A DNA stretch of 64,000 bases from Isochrysis galbana (taxonomy: Eukaryota; Haptophyta; Isochrysidales; Isochrysidaceae), in NCBI GenBank assembly GCA_018136815.1, contig CM030942.1, positions 2,131,171-2,195,170 on the forward strand, given 5' to 3'. Below the pieces are notes generated by a model. The model was not told the DNA's origin and did not search any database. It saw nothing but the letters and a program-made list of their open reading frames with translations. A program made the position numbers and the translations under genes. Shown here in pieces: positions 51,707 through 62,853 of this stretch. How positions within the stretch are numbered: the first letter of the stretch is position 1; each line of letters starts with the position of its first letter.

Positions 51707-52024
51707 ACTGTCGAATCAAGCCGAAGCTTGATCGTGGCAAGTCTCAGTGGGGTTAGGGCATGAGTGAAGAGAAGTCTTGAGAGAGCGGGGGAAAGGACGC
51801 GCTACATCGCGACGACGGCCCACAAGACACAACCCCACATCACTCACTCACCAACAAGAAAACTCCGAAAACTGACGCAACATCGCACAAACAAATCAAT
51901 GAAACAAGTAAGGACAAACGAACAAATGCGGCGTGCAATGCGGCGGAGCTTCGAGGCAACTCGTTGGCAAAAACAAAACTCACCCAATTTTCTCACACAC
52001 TACACATTGATCGATAGAAGCACC
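51707..52024. other. no gene seen
   Basis: A/C-rich plus strand, with short open frames only. Confidence 0.4.
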
Positions 52025-52059
52025 GCATCCGCCTAGAGTATATAAAATACTCTGGATGC
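52025..52059. other. small interrupted hairpin beside family A copy 7
   Basis: GCATCC...GAGTAT-ataaa-ATACTC...GGATGC forms a nested palindrome immediately upstream of the element. It could be a residue of the insertion site or a tiny independent repeat. Confidence 0.5.
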
Positions 52060-52061
52060 GA

Positions 52062-52853
52062 CAGACCCCTAGTGGGCGCGGGCCGCGAGCCGCACTCCCA
52101 GGCCCGCATGGGCCTGCTCTCGTACTAACTCCCCCCCCCATCCCTGGTCGCCAGGCAGACAGGGGCCTCAGGGCGGCACCCAAGGCCAGCGAGGCGAGCG
52201 AGGGAGAGGCAGGGGGGGCCAGGGGCTGAGCCCCAGCCTCCACTGCCCCCTGAGCTGCCCTTGCTGGCCCTCTGGGCGCCCCTGAAGGACCTCTGAGAAC
52301 AGGCCATGGCGCGCCGCATGGCGACGCGCCGCAGGGACCGGGGCGGAAGAGAATGGAACGAGGGAGAGGGGGGGATTTGCACCCCCCCCCGATGGAGTGT
52401 GGTGAGAAACGAGCCCCGTTTGCGTTAGCAAACGGGCGAAGGGGGGCGGCTGGCGACAGGAGAGGCGAGAAGAAGGGAGTGGCTCAAGACGTCCCTGTGG
52501 CAGGTATCGGGGGGCGCAGACATTTATTTCTTCGAGGACCGCTCGCGGCGCGAGCTGTAAGGGCCGTTCTCCTTTTTTGACGAGAGGTTCCTCCCCCCCC
52601 CCCGGTGCTTTTTCCCGGAGAGTCGGCCGGCGTCGACCGGACCGCCTCAATGGGTTTTCCCTCATTTTAACTTGTGGGGAGTTAGAATGGGAGCCGGGGG
52701 CCTGCGAGGGGGGAGATGTGGAAGGGTGCATAGGAGTATGTATCTGTGACAACAGCACGCGCCAAGGTGTACGGGCAGGTGCGCTGAGGGCTGTCGTGTT
52801 AGTACCGGGCTAGTGAGAGTAGTGGTACTAATGCTCAGATAGATTATTATTAA
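52062..52853 (+). mobile_element. family A retroposon copy 7, 5'-truncated, second subfamily
   Basis: Runs from cagacccctagtgggcgcgg to the tail gctcagatagattattatta. It shares subfamily differences with the 28.4 kb copy (tgacaacagcacgcgcc region, gctgtcgtgttagtac), which has ggcgcgtgttgttgcc in reverse. It inserted next to, and probably into, the hAT transposase remnant on its right. No matching target duplication found. Confidence 0.83.
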
Positions 52854-52857
52854 GTCG

Positions 52858-53702
52858 CCCAAAGTCCGGCCCCGTGCTGAAAATTTGTGCGTAGCAAACT
52901 CAGCAGTCACAACTACTTGTTGGAGATCCGCCTTCACCCGGAGCATTCGAGACATCTCCCGGAATTTGCCCGCAAATCGAGTTTGCTTGGCTCGATACAA
53001 GCCAAATGATCGCCCGTGGTTAGCTTCAATTACTTCCCTCAGCTTAGTCCTTGGCCACCGAGTGCGGCCCCAGAACAGAGATAACACAGTGCCAACCTTT
53101 GTAATGATGCTTGCCACCTCCGGCACCTTGGCAAAATCTTTGAGCTCGAGGCTCAAAACATGCGTGCCACAACAGGTCGCTGTGAGCCACTTGAAATGAT
53201 TGGTAAGAATCTTCCAAGCTGACTTCATCACACTACAAGTGTCGGTGACGACCTGCACAAAACACAATCGACCGTGGCGCTCCATCGTTTGCCGGAGCAA
53301 CTCAGCAACGAAGGATGCGTTCTCTGAATCAGTGCTGCCCACCTTCACGGTCCCGTCGAATAGCATGCAGCTCGGGTCGCCGAAGAGCATGTTGATGAGA
53401 TGATCCTTCAAGACATTATCCCACCCATCAGAGACTAGAGTGCAACCCTGGGAAAGGAGCCGTGCTCTCAGCGGATCGAGCTCTCGCTGCAGCCTTACCA
53501 CGGTGGAATCAAGCAATGGCCCGTACAGAAATACGACAAAATGCCAATGTTTCGGTAGCCAACCAGTCTTACTATGTGGGACTGTCGAGCCATCGAGAGA
53601 AAAGGAGGGGTTGTCTCGTTTTCTCTCGAAATCGAACGTGTGAGACGCTCGAAAATCGAAATCGAAAACACGAGAGGCTGTCCTAGCTGGGAAACACAGC
53701 AA
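52858..53702 (-). mobile_element. hAT-type transposase remnant (DUF659-like)
   Basis: Open from 53702. The diagnostic block reads TLVSDGWDNVLKDHLINMLF, with FDGTVKVGSTDSENASFVAE, VVTDTCSVMKSAWKIL and TCCGTHVLSLELKDFAKVPE. This is the DUF659/RNase-H-like core found in hAT transposases and their domesticated relatives: the first catalytic Asp lies in SDGWD and the second in VVTDTC. The C-terminal dimerisation region is lost where family A copy 7 begins, and no BED finger is visible upstream. A plain DNA transposon fragment; domestication is less likely because both ends are missing. Confidence 0.8.
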
Positions 53703-54549
53703 GAGCGTCTATCCAAACACAGTAACGACTAGTAAAAACCGGATATTTTTTTTCATTTTTGTACAAACACAGCCAAATACAGTCCAAAATACAGTGATAC
53801 AGGAGGGGAGGAGGGGAGGTGGGGGGCCTCCCCCCCCCCCCCCCCCGCACACCCCCCCTCTCTCCTCGCGAGCGTGGCCCGAGCGCGCCCCTCTCTCCTC
53901 CTCCCTCCTGAACAACTTGTCCAGCTTCAACCCCAACCCCAGCCGTGTGCCTCGCGTGCGCGCGATCGCCTCGAAGGAGATGCAGAGACTGACGCCTGCG
54001 ATGGGGCGCTGGTCCGTGAGGTGTAGGCCTTGGCAGAAATATCCACAAAATCGGACCCAAATATAATATTTCAAATATATCCAGCAAAAATATCCTATAT
54101 CCACAAAAATCCAGCAATTTACCCAAATATCCAGAAAAATATCCAGTTGTGCGCTATAAATACCGCTAGCATGCCCGCGCGGTATTTTCGATTTTCAAGC
54201 CCGTTACACGTCTACGTCTACCTCACATACACATACACCATCATCTCCCACCACTTGTAGACTATTGGTCTATAGCTATATATAGCTGCTGCAATTTTCA
54301 CATACACATACCTATACATTTGAAGTTTGATACTTGGTACTTGGCACTTGCACGTCGCACGTCACACATCACGACTGCTAGCGTTTGCTGCGATTGTATC
54401 GCAACATCACTGACGCTTGAACTTGGTCTGCGAAAGAGCTATCACTATCACGCTGTCACGGTTCGCACCAAACGAGCACTGGAGTAATGTGAGAAGACAC
54501 GTTCACACGTTCACAAGCAGCTGAATTGGGACTGAGACAAAAAGCAATC
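53703..54549. other. poly-C block and AT-rich repeats
   Basis: 53820-53850 is a C run with single interruptions. 54040-54150 is full of aaatatcca-type repeats. 54260-54540 holds short acacatac/acttggcac repeats. No gene; part could be the remains of an LTR of the neighbouring fossil, but no pair of LTRs is visible. Confidence 0.4.
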
Positions 54550-54790
54550 CTAGCTGCTTGTGCCCACATAGGGAAGCGTTTGTGATGCGATGCCCCAGGT
54601 GGCTTCTCTAAGAGAATAGCCACGCCACTTCACGACGAGGTATTCGGTAGAATCGCCATGGCTACGACGATCGAGCAACTTCTCAACGATGTACTCGTCG
54701 TCAGCCAGCGGCTCTTCATCAACGAAAGTATGATACGGCCGGAGGTTCGAGATGTGCACCTCCTCCTTGACTAACCGGTTCTCCAGATCA
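54550..54790 (-). mobile_element. Ty3/gypsy chromovirus fossil (integrase C-terminal chromodomain)
   Basis: The frame reads VHISNLRPYHT, the typical end of a gypsy integrase GPY/F-like module, directly followed by a chromodomain (YIVEKLLDRRS, YLVVKWRGYSLREATW). Only this short 3' piece of pol is present; the copy is clearly broken and old. It lies immediately beside the coiled-coil gene, on the opposite strand. Confidence 0.75.
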
Positions 54791-54962
54791 CGGAGTCGGT
54801 GAAGGGGCTCCGTTGCTCCGTTGCCGTCTAAGGGCTACGGTCCCGCAGCGACAAGGACAAGAAGAAAACTCTGATACGGCCGCCCAGCTTCTGCTCGCCT
54901 CCCCCCGCACTCCCCCCAACTTTCTCTCAACGGACGCTTCTTCCTCGGCAGTGGCGGCGGCG

Positions 54963-56648
54963 ATGGCGGAGGCCGCGCCACGCGGCGTGGACGAGCTGCT
55001 CGGCTTCTCAGAGGGGCAGGCGGCCGCTCGCGAGTCCTCTCTCCTCGCGCGCGAGAACCAGAAGCTCCGCGCCCGGCTCGCTGAGCTCGAACGAGAGACG
55101 GAAGCGCAGCTCGACGCGTTTCGCGCGGCCGCAAAGAAAGCTGAGGCAGCACCCTGCAGGGAGTGCGTGGCAAGGCAGGATGAGGTGGCGGCCGCGCGCG
55201 AGCAGACGGAGCGCGCACTGGCGGAGGCCAAGCGCGCATACGACGCGATGGTTGCCGAGAAGGAGGACGCTGTTCAGACAGGTGGACGGCTGCTAGCTAA
55301 GGCGAGGGAAGCCGCCGAAAAGGAGCGCGCCACCGAGCGAGAGGCAGCCGAGAGCAAGCTGATTGAGATGACGCAGCAACGCGACTCGCTGCAGAGTAGC
55401 ATGAGCAGCCTGCGCTCCGAGCTTGAGGAGGCACGCCGCGCGGTCCGCGGCGCCAGTGCGGGCAAAGTGGATGAGTCGGAACTGCGTGCCGTGGAGAAGA
55501 GGGCCGCTGCTGCTCAGGAGCGCGCAGCGTTCCTCGAGGCGGAGCTGGGTGGATGCAAGTCTCAGATGGCCATTGCCGTGTCGGAGCTTGAGGCTGCGCG
55601 TAGGAACAGTGAGATGCACCTACGTCGCGGCGATCAGCTTGTGGAGGAGCTGGCGGGGGCGAGGGAGCTGCTCACAAAGCTACAGCAGGGTGATAGGCAG
55701 AGCATGCAGCAGGCCCAGGCGCGCGAGCAAGCGGCGCAATACGAGCTGGCGACGCTTCGTTCGGCGATGGAGACTGTCAAGGAGGAGTTCGAGCGGCTGA
55801 AAAAGGCAAAGGCGGGCGTGGAGGCCGAGCGAGCTGCGCTGCAGTTGCAGCTCAAGGCGACCGAGGGCGATCTCGCCCAGGCTGCTGCCCAAGTCACCGT
55901 GGAGCGCGAGGCGCGTGAAGCGGAGTGCGCCGACCTGCAAGCCGAGCTGAAGCGGGTGGGAACTCTGCTCGCGCGAGCCAAGAAGGAGGCGATATCAGAG
56001 CGCGAGCGAGCAGAGGGCCGCGTGCGAGAGTCCGACGCCCTGCGTGCAGCGCTCGTCAACGCGGAGCGCCAATCGGATGAGGCGCGCGAGGCGAGTGAGC
56101 AGGCGATGGGCGTCGTCACGGAGCTGCGCAAAGAGGTGCAACGCCTACAGGCGCTGCTCGATGAGGCACGGAAGTCTAGGCAACCCAATGCGTTTGGTGT
56201 GTACGTGGCTCTGAAGCGAGAGGTCGCCGCCGCCACACGCGAGGTCGAGGTAATGCGCCAGGCCAACGCCTCGGGCGAGCAAGGCCGAGTGGGTGCAGCT
56301 CCGATCGACACAGCGGCCGCCGCCACGGAGAGGGCTGCTCATGCATTGGGCCAGGCACTCGGAGAGACGATGCCGTCGTCCAAGGTGCCGGGCGGAGCAC
56401 ATGGGACCTTGACGGAGAGGAAATCGCTATCCACGAGGCCCTCTTCTAGCTCAGGCTCGACTCGACTTGGTGACCGGCGGGGGATCTCTCCTTCGTCCTC
56501 GCCGCGGGCGGGAGGGATTGACCAAATGGGGCGACAAGATTCCCACAGGATTAGATCCGACGAGGCAGGCACGTTTGCATCCCGCGCGTCGGCGAATCCT
56601 CTGTTCATGGGCCATCAGCGCCGGCGCACGGGCCCCTTGTCAATATGA
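54963..56648 (+). CDS. long coiled-coil protein
   Basis: Single exon; ATG at 54963 (MAEAAPRGVDELLGFSEGQA) preferred because the open frame upstream overlaps fossil sequence. 561 residues. Residues ~30-435 are an almost continuous Ala/Glu/Arg-rich heptad coiled coil (LARENQKLRARLAELERETE; LRSELEEARRAV; AELKRVGTLLARAKKE). The C-terminal ~110 residues are Ser-rich and basic (STRPSSSSGSTRLGDRRGIS). A short conserved-looking block, FGVYVALKREVAAATREVEV, ends the coil. Such proteins are structural or tethering factors (centrosomal, golgin-like, ciliary); I cannot assign one. Its neighbour is a ciliary gene, but adjacency alone is weak evidence. Confidence 0.8.
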   Translation: MAEAAPRGVDELLGFSEGQAAARESSLLARENQKLRARLAELERETEAQLDAFRAAAKKAEAAPCRECVARQDEVAAAREQTERALAEAKRAYDAMVAEKEDAVQTGGRLLAKAREAAEKERATEREAAESKLIEMTQQRDSLQSSMSSLRSELEEARRAVRGASAGKVDESELRAVEKRAAAAQERAAFLEAELGGCKSQMAIAVSELEAARRNSEMHLRRGDQLVEELAGARELLTKLQQGDRQSMQQAQAREQAAQYELATLRSAMETVKEEFERLKKAKAGVEAERAALQLQLKATEGDLAQAAAQVTVEREAREAECADLQAELKRVGTLLARAKKEAISERERAEGRVRESDALRAALVNAERQSDEAREASEQAMGVVTELRKEVQRLQALLDEARKSRQPNAFGVYVALKREVAAATREVEVMRQANASGEQGRVGAAPIDTAAAATERAAHALGQALGETMPSSKVPGGAHGTLTERKSLSTRPSSSSGSTRLGDRRGISPSSSPRAGGIDQMGRQDSHRIRSDEAGTFASRASANPLFMGHQRRRTGPLSI

Positions 56649-56866
56649 ACACCAAACGTGTGTCAAAGTGCAACACCCTACTCCTACTCCTCCATTCCTC
56701 TACGATAGCGCCTAGCGTTTTTCTTTGATTGGTTTTCTTGTGTGTGTGTGTGTGGGGGGGGGGGGTGGCGGCGATTTCGCGCGCACTACTTTGGCTCCTA
56801 CGCGCGCAGAAGGCGTAAGTGGCAAGAAGCAAGACATTTGAGCGCGCTTGGGCTTGGCAGCTATCG

Positions 56867-57383
56867 TTAACTCTTTACTGCCGGGCCGAAGCACCGAAAT
56901 AAGTGCTACACCATAGCTGTTTTGTACGGTGGCTCATGGGAGGGGAGGGCTTTTACGAGAAAAATTGGACTCAAAACACGAGAAAGAAGCGAAGTGATTT
57001 TCGGTCGAGGCGTTGCTTCCCCCCGCCCCCCTCCCCCCCCTCCCATTCGCGCGATGCCGCGCGGGGTGGCGGGCAGAGATCGGGAGCAGGGGCTAAAATC
57101 GACTCGTTGGCCACCTTCCCTATTTCACATTTTCACGTTGATTTCGTAATCAACCGACGCACCGAAACTGGTGCTTCCGATTTTCACCTATTTTCGTCCA
57201 GAAACCTGCCTAGATCATCATATCTGTGGAGGGTTGGGCCATCGCATTGTGTCTCGGCGTCTCGGCATGCCCCCTGCGGCCCTCCGGCGGCTCATCACCT
57301 GCGGGTGAAGCTGCGACAAGAAAGACTGAAGAAAGCGAGCCGAAACACCTGTTTCGGTCGGTGCTCCGGCAATAAGGAGTTAA
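56867..57383. mobile_element. second TTAA-flanked piggyBac-like element, 517 bp
   Basis: TTAA lies at both ends (56867-56870, 57380-57383). The termini are imperfect inverted repeats: the left reads CTCTTTACTGCCGGGCCGAA and the right, inverted, CTCCTTATTGCCGGAGCACC; both then contain GCACCGA and GAAA. A further caccgaaactggtgc palindrome sits inside near 57158. No transposase is encoded. Ends and target fit piggyBac, though less strictly than the 29.6 kb element. Confidence 0.65.
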
Positions 57384-57584
57384 AACGATAGGGGCATTGA
57401 GCGCGCGCCGACTCCCTCCTCCCTCCTCTCTGTCGCATTCGCGAATCGACACTCGTTAGAACTCGCTCTTTGTCGTTCGGTATTTAGCATCGTTGTAATT
57501 CTCTGCTTTCTCTCGTTCTCGGTCAAAAGCTTCGCGTGGCCCACTTATAACAGTAGGTTCCGGACCGCCATATCGCTAAACCCT

Positions 57585-57732
57585 TCACCCCCTATCCCCC
57601 TAGCAGTGCACGAGAGAGGGAGGAGAGTCGCTGATGGCGGGGGCTAAGGGCCGGGGGAGTGGGGCGTGTAGAAAGTTTGTGCTGCGTGAAAGTAGTGGAT
57701 CCACGGCCGCGTGTGCGGTAAGAATATTATAC
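57585..57732 (+). mobile_element. family B retroposon, 3' portion only
   Basis: Matches the 3' unique part of the 20.4 kb copy: ctatccccctagcagtgcac, tcgctgatggcgggggc, gtgtagaaagttt, then the tail gcgtgtgcggtaagaatatt. It confirms that the family B 3' module and tail exist as an independent, repeated unit. 57541-57562 (cccacttataacagtaggtt) additionally resembles an inverted family A head. Confidence 0.7.
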
Positions 57733-57913
57733 TACCAACGTCATTTAAAGTGAAAAGACCGCGCGCTCGAGAGGGCCGGCCGGGTTGCTACGATTGTGAG
57801 AAAGTTTCCGAACGACAAAGACATGAGCCATTTGTGTATCACCCCGACTCCGCACGCAATCACCCCTCGAGTGACATAGCCTTCCACCATTAGGCCTCCA
57901 ACCTGCCATTGTC

Positions 57914-60260
57914 CTACTCGGATGCATCCGCCTCGCCCACAAGCTTCCAGAACTCACCTTCGATCTCCTGCTGCCTCTCCTCCCACGGGACCTTGCCGTC
58001 GGCATCCCCACTGTTCGCATGGCTTGCCTGCTCCGCCGCACGCTTCTCCTTCACCCGAAGCTCCTTGGCCCTAGCCTCCAAGTTCTTCTCACGCTTCGAC
58101 TCCCGCTCAAGCATCTGGTTCACTGACGACTTCTCATTCTGCTGCATCGTAGAGAGGCCAGCGCAAAGCTCAAGCATGTACACGGAGCCATCGACGGAGC
58201 CCGTGGCAACGAGCGAGCCGGCGTCCTGCATTGTGACGGTGGAGAGGCCGTCTCCGTCCACCTGCAACGAGAGCGTCGGATCGTTCTGCTTGTAGAAGTA
58301 GTCCCATACATCGAGCGTGCCGTCCATCTTCGTGGTGAGGAAGACGCCTGGTCGCGTGGTCGACCACGTTGCATCAAGAACGTAGTTCTTGAAGTAGCGC
58401 GACGTCATGATAGGCGTCTTGATGTCTTCGTTCCACAGGCGCACCGTCCAGTCGCCGATCGTCATGAAGTACTTGGGAAAGAAGGGGTTGCGCGCAAGTG
58501 CATACACGGGGCCGCAGTGGCCCTCATAAAGCGATCCGATCCTATCCGACGGATTCTTCGCCTTGCGGTTGCACGCGATGATTTTGCCCTGCTCCGTGCC
58601 GATGAGGAATTTGCCACCGGCCGTGGAGTATTCCATGGAGACACCTCCCATCGCCTTGGCGTCGGGGTTCGCCTTGTTGTCGAGGGAGAGGATATCTGCT
58701 GGCTCGCCTAGCTTGCGGATATCCCACCAGAGAACCTGCCCGTCGGTCGAGGTCGAGGCGCACTCGTAAGCCGTCTTGCCCTGCAGCCACCAGATGTCAT
58801 AGACCGGATCGCGGTGCGACTTCTCGATGATGGAAGTATCCATTGGCGTGTCGCCGCGTCGGGTGTCCCAATATGAGATGAGACCATTGTACGATCCGCC
58901 CACGAGCAGGTTTGGGTCCTTGGGGTTGTACTTGAGGCAGCACAGTGGCGAGGAGGGGACGAGTTCCTGCTCGGGGACGTTTGGGTTGTTGACGTCCCAG
59001 ATGTACGACTTGGGCGACATCTTGTCCATTCTCCAGTCCTGAAACTGCATGATTGCAAAGCCGACAGCTAGCTTCTTGCCGCCGTCGGGGTACCAGCTGA
59101 TGGAGGTCACCGTGCGCTTGATGGCATTTGGGTCCTTGAAGACTGAGAGGGTCTTTGCCGATGGAGGCTCGCTCGAGTGGTCGTGGTATTCGCCGTCGAA
59201 ATAATCCTAAGTCGGGGTGAGCAGGGCGAGAGTCGAAGTCAGGATGCCGTTGCCAGCCGTGGCAGCGAGGCAGGTGCTCGCATAATGAGGTGTCCCGAGC
59301 GAGACGCACAGCTAGCCGCAATGCATGATCGGGCATGCCGACAGCCGGCGGACAACAGCGGTGGCGGTGCGCCACTTTCGCCAGGATCTGCGCTGCTGGA
59401 GGCCGCACGAGTTGCCAGATGCGCCGCCCAGCCCAGCCCAGCCCAGCCCCTTACCTGATAGATATCTACAGCAATGTTCTGCATGATGGAATGCTCCACG
59501 GCATCGCCTAGTGCCTTGACCTGTCGGATGTACTCATCATCCTTCTCCACCTTTTTGCGGAACCGGCTGCGCGCATCAAGGAAAATTTGGGTGAATGCGA
59601 TGCAGAGGTGGGTGAATGCGATGCAGAGGTGGGTGAATGCGGCTCGTCGCACGGCCGCATGCCGCTGTCTCGATGACCTCGCAGTCCGTGCGATTCCTCA
59701 TGCACTACCCCCACATGCAAGGCTTCGCGTGACGCCCACAATCGCAGGTGGTTGGCCAGCGAGCGCCACGGTGCGAAGCGCATTTGAGCGCAGCTTGACG
59801 CATGGAGAAGGGCACTCACGTTGTCTGCTCCTTCTCGGTGGGATCGATGTCTTTCGGCCAGCCACCCTCCATGTGAAACATCCCGATGCTATTATACGTG
59901 AAACGCTCGGTGTTCACCTGTGTTAACACCGCTCGTGTTGCTCAGACCCGTGTGCGCACAGCTTGTCTCTCGCATGCCGCCCCCGAGGCCGCTGCTACCG
60001 CCGATCTGGCGCGTTGCGGGCCCAAGCGCTCGCTGCCGCACCATCTCTGCGCGCGCGTGCTGCGCTCTGCTCACCTGATGCTCAGACTGCGACGGGATGG
60101 CCTGCACCTCGAGCACACTCGGGTTGCGCTCGATGTACTTGTCGCGCATGGCAATGTCGCAGTCGAATCCGCCCAGGTCGACAGGCTCGGATGGCGCGAA
60201 GTGCGTGGTTGGCCGACCGAAGTCGCGCCGCTCCTTCTGGAAGACGGTGGTGATCTCCAT
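57914..60260 (-). CDS. DNAI2: axonemal outer-arm dynein intermediate chain 2 (DNAI2/IC69 type)
   Basis: Four exons join in frame: 60260-60075, 59917-59820, 59566-59455, 59206-57914 (562 residues). It is a WD40 scaffold that pairs with intermediate chain 1 at the base of outer dynein arms, so the organism builds motile cilia. Conserved blocks: start MEITTVFQKERRDFGRP, IERNPS, HMEGGWPKDIDPTE, RFRKKVEKDDEYI, IMQNIAVDIYQDYFDGEYHD. The WD repeats carry KSYIWDVNNPN, YWDTRRGDTPMD, HRDPVYDIWWLQGK, STDGQVLWWDIRK, GTEQGKIIACNRKAKNPSD, NPFFPKYFMTIGDWTVRLW, TTKMDGTLDVWDYFYKQNDP and LSTMQQNEK. The C-terminus is a charged helix. The intron between exons 2 and 3 holds three near-identical 18-bp units (ggtgaatgcgatgcagag). 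Confidence 0.96.
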
Positions 60261-60716
60261 GCTTGCCCTCTGCAACTGCTCGCCGCCCTCGTACTAGGGC
60301 TGGGGCGGCTGAGGGAGAGAGAGAACCTTGGGGCGCGAGGAGGGTTGGCGTTGTGTGAGAGGTTGGCGAAGCGTCGCGTTCTCGTTGGCCGTGTGCGGCG
60401 CGAAAGTGCGGGGGCGGGGGAAAAGTGGGAAGGGGGTTGAGCTGCGTTGCCTCTCCCCGCTCGACGGTAGCAGAGGAGGAAGAGGGGAAGGGGGGGAAGA
60501 GGGAGGCCGGGCACTCACCGGGAGCGGCGGTGGGAAGCGAGAGACGAGGGGGAAGGGAGGGATGGGGGGCGCAACCGACTCTTGGGGGGGGGGGGGGGCG
60601 AAAAGAAAACCCAACCGATTTGTTTTTGGGGGGGAGGAGGAAAAGAAAACCCGTCCGCCCGCGGTTGGGGGGGGGGGGGGGGGCGGAGGAGGGGTTTGGT
60701 CCCCCCCCGCCCCCCG

Positions 60717-60750
<34 letters not shown>

Positions 60751-60991
60751 CCCCGCCCCGCCCGCGCGCGCGCTCCCTGGCTCTTCCTTTTCGTACGCTC
60801 TTCATCTGGGGGTAACAGCCCCCTCCGGTATCATGGGGGCGCCCTCGCCGGTGGGGCCGGGGGGGGGGGGCGGGGGATGAGGGTCCCCCCCCCCCCCCCC
60901 CCTCCCTCTCCTTCCCCTTTCCCCTCTCTCCTCTCCGTCCCCTCTCTCCTCTCTCCGTCGGCCTCTCCTGTGAACCCCCGCCTCTTCTCCC

Positions 60992-61061
<70 letters not shown>

Positions 61062-61995
61062 TCTCTCGCAGTTGGGCCTCTGCTGCTCGCGGCCACCAAG
61101 AGAGAGAAGCTGCCCCCACGCCCAGGCGGGAGAGAGAGAGACCCACCCACATCCCACTATTCATCCTTCATCCCCTTCTTCTCTTCCTCCCCGCCACCCT
61201 CTCTCTCCTCTCCGCTTCTTCCTGCGGGCTTTCCTGCCGTCTTCCTTCTCTTTTCCTACGGTCTCCACAGGGTCAGAGAGAAGAGGAAGTCCCCCTCTTT
61301 CCGACCGCGAATAGAGAAGAGAAGTGGGGAGAGAAACCAAATGAAACGGACGCGGACGCGGTGATGCTGTGGGCGGGGGAGGGGGGGAGAAGAAGAAGAG
61401 GAGAGGGAGAGGGGGGGGGGGGCGCCCGCTTCTTCATCACAGAGACAGAAGGGAAGATCGACTGCTGATAGATAATTCTGCAAGCGCGGACATTTCTCTA
61501 CCTGAGGGTCCCCCCGGCGCCCCTCACCTCTCTCACTCTCTCTTCCTCCTCCCAGGCCGTCTCGCGGGCTCCCCCTCCGGTTCCTCGGCGTCTTCTTTAC
61601 GTGTCCGGAGGGGATTCTTTTTCTCCTCAGCACCTCCCCTTCCCCGCTCGGGCAGCACGCCGTCCTTCCCGCTGCCCGTCCCCTCTCGGCAGGCGAGCGC
61701 TGGCGCCCCCCCCCCTCTTCTTCCCTTCCACCACTGCCCCCTCCTCTGCTTGGCGAATGGGCGCAGTCAGACGCGCGTGCACACACGCAGGCCCCACCCA
61801 CTCTTTTCTCCTTCATCCAGCACGGAACGATCGAGCAAGCGAGAGAGAGAGAGACAGAGAGAGAGACAGAGAGAGAAAAGTCCAGAGAACGCTGAGCCCC
61901 CCCCCTTTCTCCTCTCTCCTCTCTCCTCCTCTTGATGCTGCTCCTGCGCCCACCCTCTTCCTTCATCCTCCAACCCTCTGCGCCCAGACCGAGCC
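60261..61995. other. divergent promoter region with extreme simple sequence
   Basis: About 1.7 kb between the divergent dynein and Rab5-like genes. It contains long G runs (60583-60598, 60667-60682), a C block at ~60704-60750, another C run near 60886-60902, a (CT)n microsatellite at ~61000-61070, and GA/CT stretches at 61366-61420 and 61840-61880. Every long ORF here is Pro/Gly/Ser/Arg low complexity and none is accepted as a gene. Such runs are also likely assembly or sequencing weak points. Confidence 0.7.
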
Positions 61996-62853
61996 ATGGC
62001 GGCTCCCGCGAGTGGACGCGTCTTCCAATTCAAGCTCGTGCTGCTCGGAGACTCGGCTGTCGGAAAGAGCTCTCTCGTCCTCCGCTTTGTGCGCGGCCAG
62101 TTCTTCGAGTACCAGGAGTCGACGATCGGCGCCGCCTTCCTCACGCAGACCGTCGCGCTCAATGATACGACAGTCAAGTTTGAGATCTGGGACACCGCCG
62201 GGCAGGAGCGCTATCACTCGCTGGCGCCGATGTACTACAGGGGTGCGGCAGCTGCGATCGTCGTCTACGACATAACAAATAGGGTATGTGGCACGCCCAC
62301 GTGCGGCACGCGCGGCCGCCCCTGTGCACCACGATGCAATACGCGCGTGGTGAGTACCTCGCACCTCGAGTCACCGCGCCCTCGCGCCGTGGCCCACCCA
62401 CCCACTATGGACCTCTTTCTGGACCTTGTGCTCACTAGGACACTTTTCAGCGCGCGAAGCAATGGGTCAAAGAGCTGCAGAGGCAGGGGAACCCGAATAT
62501 TGTGATCGCGCTTGCGGGGAACAAGTCCGATTTGAGCTCAAAGCGGAAGGTTGAACCTGAGGTGCGCGTGCGCGGCCGTGTCTTATTGCGCACGTGTGCT
62601 CATCCCTGCTTGCTGCCAAGAGATGCACACATGAACCTCGTTTGACCTTTCGCAGGAGGCGGAGTCCTACGCGAGCGACAACGGCATCTTCTTTATGGAG
62701 ACGAGCGCAAAGACGGCCACTAATGTCAGTGAATTGTTTGTGGCGATTGCGCGGAAGCTCCCCAAGAATGCGCCGCAGCCGCGTACGGGCACCTCGGGCG
62801 TTGTGATCTCTCAAGGCGGCAATGCCGCGGAGGGGAAGAAGGGCTGCTGCTGA
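61996..62853 (+). CDS. RAB5: Rab5-family small GTPase
   Basis: Three exons in phase 0: 61996-62283, 62439-62561, 62656-62853 (202 residues). Rab5 proteins organise early endosome fusion on endosomal membranes. All nucleotide motifs are present: P-loop [11 protein letters not shown], switch [13 protein letters not shown], switch [28 protein letters not shown] and ETSAKT. The IGAAF, YRGA and KNAPQ-type residues place it in the Rab5/Rab22 group. The C-terminus KKGCC is a double-cysteine geranylgeranylation site. Donors GTATGT and GTGCGC; the reading frame is uninterrupted. Length is typical of the family. Rab21/Rab22 identity cannot be fully excluded. Confidence 0.95.

Noticed and set aside
60328-61314. 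328-codon Gly/Pro/Ser ORF and its antisense relatives
   Set aside because: Encoded by homopolymers and microsatellites between two well-defined divergent genes; no domain.
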